From: Dinochytrium kinnereticum
Taxonomy: Eukaryota; Chytridiomycota; Chytridiomycetes; Chytridiales; Chytridiaceae
DNA length: 64,000 nt
Assembly: GCA_027604005.1 (NCBI GenBank)
Contig: JADGJT010000021.1
Span: 26,568-90,567, forward strand
Direction: 5' to 3'
Shown here one piece after another: positions 59,901 through 64,000 of the stretch (position 1 is its first letter; each line of letters opens with the position of its first letter). The position numbers and the translations under genes were made by a program. Under the pieces are notes generated by a model that did no database searches, had not been told where the DNA came from, and saw only the letters and a list, made by a program, of their open reading frames with translations.

Positions 59901-60945
59901 TAAGGAATGGGTGGTGGGGAGGAGTGCGATTGGGTGTCGCCAGGAATGGGTGGGGGAGGAGGTGGCGGGAGGTTGTAAATGGCATAATTGTGGAGAGGTG
60001 ATGGGTTGGTTTTTATGCGAAGAGAATTGGTGGTCGTGGTGGTGGGAGGAGGAGGGATGGCGTTGTCAGGGTAGTAAGGCACTGTTTCAACAGGAGGCTC
60101 TTTCTTGAGCCCAAACGACGACACCACCCAACGTCCAGACGAGACATCCTTTGAAACTCCCTGCACATTATACAACCCCAGAGACCCCTGCAATTCTCCA
60201 GCAGCAGTGCCAGCAAGGTCTTTGGAGGCGTCCAGACCTTTCCTCTTATTTGCAAAGATACGATCAAACCCGTTCTTCCTCGCCTCGGTTCCTCTCTTGA
60301 GACAAGAGAGTATGGCAGACATCCACCGAGTGTATACCACGGAGGAACCAGCGATGAAATGAAGGCTTGTGCCGCCCTTACGGGATTGAATGATGAAATG
60401 GCCGGGACGTCTCAGAGATGTTTCGTCGGCTATAGCGAGGATGTCGGAGAAGTGAATGTAGTCGTACTGGTCGGTGGAGCGGGAGGAGTGAGGAGGAAAG
60501 ATGATGAGCAGAGGGGAGCCTTGAGGGTAAATAAAAATGGGGAGAATGGTTAGTAATTCAGAGGTGAGGCTGCAAGCTAACCATTGACAGCAGCCTTTGT
60601 GATCTCTCCGAGGGACTTGACAACCACGCCTTCCTCAGCAAGCAAGCCATCCCCAGCCATCATCAGGGACATCATGTCAACAGGCAAGAGATCATGCAGC
60701 TGTGCAAAGATGGTGGCAACGTCTTTCATTGATTTTGGGTCGACGAGCATGACAGTTCGCTCAATCTTTTCAGAATAGGAGGGCATGATGAAGGGTATTC
60801 CTGACGATATGCTGGTTCTCTTTGTAGATGGTGCCCCTGGTGTGGAGGAGAAGGAGGAGCCACCCCTTGCTTTGTGCACATTGAGAGGGCCCACTGCGAT
60901 GGTTGGGTTGAGACGCCTCATTCCTCCAGTGCCGGCGTCGTCCAT
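56942..60945 (-). CDS. Long proline-rich protein with N-terminal PH-like domain
   Basis: Two exons: 60945..60582 and 60519..56942, giving 1313 residues. The first ~210 residues are structured: SEKIERTVMLVDPKSMKDVATIFAQLHDLLPVDMM (Vps/Skg-like helical start), then across the splice SPLLIIFPPHS, YDYIHFSDILAIADE, GHFIIQSRKGGTSLHFIAGSS and VYTRWMSAIL, which together look like the strands and closing Trp-bearing helix of a PH domain. The rest is low-complexity: polyproline (IYNLPPPPPPPIPG), long acidic/Val-Glu repeats (VEEGVPFVEDEAFEEVEVRDVAF) and duplicated blocks ending LPTELKEAETLKILD and LPSEVNEVQ. PH domains usually bind phosphoinositides or protein partners, so a membrane-cortex adaptor is plausible. 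The start at 60945 is the first ATG of an otherwise open exon. Confidence 0.68.
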
Positions 60946-61333
60946 TGGTCGATGGAGCAGGGGTATCTGAGAGGAGATGGCGGTAGCGGTGTGGTTGGTT
61001 GGTTGGTTGGTGGTTGGTCGTCGGTGGAGGGGATGAGTGGGAGGGGGAGGGTGCCGACGCCGTCAAGACGGCCTGTCGAATGGGATGGTTGATGCAGGAA
61101 GCGTGAGAAAAAACAAGAAATAAATCAAATCAAACTGCACCACTGAGCGTTGCACAGACTGCCGTCCGAATGAGCTGGACACAGTGTGTTGAAGCACTGC
61201 CCCAATAAACGTCTGTACATTGATTGATTCAGAGTTCAGCCGAACGCAGGGCAAAGCAGAATTCCACCGAGCAGTCGATCCCTCCCCACCCAGCCAGCCA
61301 GCGTCCACCTGTTCCCTGCAAACCACCGCAAGA

Positions 61334-62619
61334 ATGGCCCCGAGCGTCAACGGAAAGGTCGTCCTCATCACTGGCGCATCCAGCGGTACGCTCCCTCCCC
61401 TCGTCTGCCCTCATCGCATCCTCACTCACACTTGCCCTCCCGTCATCCCTTCCCTTCGTCCCTTCGCATCGCAGGATTCGGAAAGCTCATCGCAGAGAGG
61501 CTGGCTCCCCTCGGCGCAAAGCTCATCCTCAGCGACATCCAGCAAGACCAAGGCCAGGCACTGGCAACGGCCCTCAACGCCTCCCACGGCAACAACACGG
61601 CCGTCTTTGTAAAGTGCAATGTTGGCGACGTGGATGACCTCAAGCGGCTCTTTGAGGTGCCTGTCAAGAGGTTTGGCCGATTAGATGTGAGTTTTTCTTT
61701 CTTTCTTTCGTTTGTTCTTTTGGGTCGTGCTTTTGTTGTTGACGGGGTGTTGGGATAGATCTGCTTCAACAATGCGGGTATCTCTGAGAAGGGGCTATTT
61801 GTTGCTGAGCCTGATGCTGACTGGAAGAAAGTCATTGACGTTGACCTGAACTGTACGTTTGTTTTTTTTCATTCTTGTCGCCACCATCCCGAACTGAGCT
61901 AACCATCTCCCTCTTCTCCCCGCCGAAAAAAAAAACAAAAAACGAAACCAAACAACAAACAAAAGCCGTCATCCAAGGCACCCAACTCGCCATGAACATC
62001 ATGCGATCTCAATCCCCTCAGGGTGGAGTCATTGTCAACACAGCCTCCATGGCTGGTTTCATTCCTGGAATTGGGATGCCTGTCTACTGTGCTGCAAAGT
62101 TTGGTGTCGTTGGATTCACAAGATCCCTTGATCGTCAGCTCACCGTTCAGACTGGGATCAGGGTAGTTGGCATTGCTCCCACCTTTTCAGAGACGCCTCT
62201 ATTGACCAGTGGCGAGGCTCAGGCTAATCATGGTATGATGTAGTTGTTTTTATTTGTGGTTGTTCTTTTTGTCCTCCCATTCTCTCCTCCATTGCTTTCA
62301 TGCGTTTGTTAGAATTTCCTGGGGTTTTCATTTCGTTGTTATCCCCTATTTCCGATTTTGATCCTTTCTAATCTCTGACCTCTACAAAAAAAAACAAAAA
62401 CAAAAACAAAAACAAAAAACAAAAAACAAAACCTAACTCCCCATCCCACCCTCAGCCCTCGTCCAAACCGTCAAAGCAGCCGGCACCGTCCCTGTACCAC
62501 TGGTTATTGACGCCTTCATGATGGCTCTTGAAGACGAATCTCTCGCAGGCGACATTATCAGAATCACAAGGAAGTATGGAATCGACGTGTTGGGACGAAA
62601 GCCTGCGTCAAAGATGTAG
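61334..62619 (+). CDS. Short-chain dehydrogenase/reductase
   Basis: Five exons: 61334..61385, 61475..61686, 61759..61852, 61966..62232 and 62456..62619, giving 262 residues, normal for a classical SDR. The cofactor site is VLITGASSGFGKLIAERL (TGxxxGxG completed by the first splice), with Asp at the end of beta-2 (LILSDIQ) favouring NAD(H). Further motifs are CNVGDVDDL, FNNAGISEKG, the catalytic Ser in NTASMAGF and YCAAKFG (YxxxK). The C-terminal part (IVLTPLLTSGE-like) and length resemble 15-hydroxyprostaglandin dehydrogenase-type SDRs, but the substrate cannot be inferred. Intron 4 contains an ACAAAAA repeat tract (62390-62430). An AATAAA lies downstream at about 62768. Confidence 0.9.
62390..62432. 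repeat. CAAAAA-type A-rich tract in an intron
   Basis: Repeated CAAAAA units fill the last part of the fourth intron of the dehydrogenase gene, just before its acceptor. Confidence 0.75.
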
Positions 62620-62887
62620 ATTGAGACATTGTGACGGAGGGGAAATACACGATGAATATGGTTGACGGGTAGGATTGATGTGGAGGCTGGATTAAGTTTT
62701 ATTTTCTTTTCGTGTTTTTTTCTTATTTTTGCTTCTTTTTTATTCCACTCCTTTTTTTTTGCAATTCAATAAAAGGAAACTCATTGTTGTTCCTTGCTTC
62801 TCGCGTGTATGTTGCCACCCTCGTTTGATATTATTACATAAAAAGGAGAATGTGAAATAACGACTCCATCTCAACGGATCAAACCTC

Positions 62888-63840
62888 TCAAACCCCGTAC
62901 ATGGCCCTGCTATTCTCTCTTGTCACCCTAAAAACCTCATCAACTCCAATCCCCTTCAGCTCTGCAACCATCAACCCCGTATACGGAGTCATGCCGCAAT
63001 GCGCCGTCCTGGTCACCGCTCTCCCTCTTCCACCTCCATTTCCCATCACCTCCTCCACCTCCTCCGCCACCAAGTTCCTAGGCACGAAAAACGGTGCATC
63101 CGTCTCCAACAGCATCCTGTCAAGTGGCACAATATCTCTCACGATCTCTTGGACGTTTCGCGCATTATGGAACGTCACCACTCCTGTGAACCCCAGGAAG
63201 GCGTTTGGGAAATGGGTCAGGAGCTTGTCGGCGAGGTAGGCTGAACTCGTGAAGCAGTGGACGTGAACGGGATGCGTGTGGGGGAGGTAGGTTTGAAGGA
63301 TTTCGAGGGTGTCGGTGTCGGCTTCGCGGGTGTGGATGACGAGAGGTTTTTGGTGGGTGATGGCGAGGTTAATCTTGACGTTGTTATTGATGTGTTTTTT
63401 TAGTCGGTGAGATTGAGGTGAGCAGAGGTGAGTGGGCCTCGCGGAAAGATATGAGGCGTGTGTTTACCTGCTTGATGAATACTTTTTTTTGAAGGTCTTT
63501 TGGGACGGTGGATTTGGCGTAATCCAGCCCTATCTCACCGAGCGCAACGTTCTTGGGATGCGCGAGAGCGGAAATAATATCCCTTTCAACGGCATTGCTA
63601 GAAAGAAAAAATCCGAGACAGAAGAAAGTTTATCAAGCAGCTCTTTCTCAACCCAATATTTCTGCTCCAGATCCTCCCCCCCCAAAAACAAACAAAAAAA
63701 AAAAAAATCGCCCCAGCGGGTGTACGAAGAAAGGCAAAACATACCAACTCCACTCCCTCCATGCTAGAAACAACGGGTGCCAAATGAAACCCAGACACGT
63801 TCAACGCAAACACATCCTTTTGCAACGATTCGGCAAACTC
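62888..63840 (-). CDS. TatD-family metal-dependent nuclease, 5' end missing
   Basis: Visible exons: about 63840..63757, 63597..63468 and 63373..62888 (stop). The family motifs present are GEIGLDY (metal-binding Glu), KPLVIHTREAD (His), VHVHCFTSSAYLADK (His-Cys-Phe), LLETDAPFF (Asp) and a C-terminal ELKGIGVDEVFRVTRENSRAMYGV. These are the later metal ligands of TatD 3'-5' DNases. The first ligand pair (HxH, close to the N-terminus in this family) is not in the visible sequence, so one or more 5' exons must lie beyond or within the corrupted window end. The donor of the 63757-63840 exon is ambiguous (phase fits a GTTGGT donor near 63757). TatD proteins act in DNA repair and apoptosis-like DNA degradation. 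Confidence 0.82.
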
Positions 63841-63924
63841 TTGTTTCGTTCAAACAACAGAATTAGGGAGAACAAACACACCAAGAACTAAAAAAAAAGA
63901 GAGAGAGATGGTGAAGCCTCTCCC

Positions 63925-64000
63925 CCCGTGACCCGGGGGGGGGGGCGCGGGGGGGGCGGGCGCGGGCGCGGGCCGGCGGCCCGGGCGTGGTGGACCCCGG
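63925..64000. other. Anomalous G/C-only window end
   Basis: The last ~70 bases switch abruptly from A-rich sequence to almost pure G and C (runs of up to eleven G, and GCGGGC repeats). This is unlike anything else in the 64 kb. I read it as a low-quality assembly or read end rather than a genomic feature. Confidence 0.6.

Noticed and set aside
60520..60945. The short exon 60582-60945 as a separate small gene
   Set aside because: It has no stop before a good donor, and joining it to 60519 completes a PH-like fold.
63925..64000. Telomere or rDNA edge at the right end
   Set aside because: No TTAGGG-type unit or rRNA sequence; irregular G/C runs are better explained as poor sequence.

Overview
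The window reads as nuclear DNA from a fungus, most likely an early-diverging, zoosporic (chytrid-like) lineage. CHS7, the chitin synthase export chaperone, is a fungus-specific family. Genes are closely packed, mostly split by short GT-AG introns (about 50-130 nt), and lie on both strands without operon structure. Mitochondrial genes are nuclear-encoded (mL38, MPC2, a solute carrier, PDH phosphatase). The zoosporic assignment is inference: it rests on prominin-like genes, a family otherwise tied to cilia and membrane protrusions. I found no transposon, CRISPR array, rRNA or convincing tRNA. All multi-exon models were built by hand from splice consensus and reading-frame continuity.

Layout. 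1-7.1 kb: 5' part of an unknown gene (-), a small predicted membrane protein (+), a pyruvate dehydrogenase phosphatase-type PP2C (-) and an omega-amidase/Nit2 nitrilase (-). 7.5-12 kb: a serine-rich protein with a C-terminal membrane segment (+) and CHS7 (-). 12.8-17.5 kb: an F-box protein, a degenerate Ran-like GTPase and a mitochondrial carrier (all +). 18-25.6 kb: mitochondrial ribosomal protein mL38 (-), a hotdog thioesterase, a D-Ala-D-Ala-ligase-like ATP-grasp enzyme and an unknown Ala/Ser-rich protein (all +). 26-34.4 kb: two head-to-tail prominin-like pentaspan genes sharing eight intron positions. 34.8-45.9 kb: MPC2 (-), a disordered scaffold-like protein (-), a very large Ras-like pseudo-GTPase (+) and a GPI-anchored secreted protein (-). 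47-56.2 kb: a giant SP-RING SUMO E3 ligase, a cysteine-rich-domain/TM/SH3 receptor-like protein and a small tetraspan-like protein (all +). 57-64 kb: a long proline-rich PH-like protein (-), a short-chain dehydrogenase (+) and a TatD nuclease (-) running into an anomalous GC-rich window end.

The genes do not form one pathway. Two themes recur. One is mitochondrial pyruvate and 2-oxoacid metabolism (PDH phosphatase, MPC2, omega-amidase, carrier). The other is cell-surface and membrane signalling (two prominins, the CRD-TM-SH3 protein, the GPI protein, CHS7). The most unusual content is the tandem prominin pair, followed by two small-GTPase relatives that have lost catalytic residues, the CRD-TM-SH3 receptor-like protein, and a SUMO ligase carrying what looks like a nucleoporin-type module.
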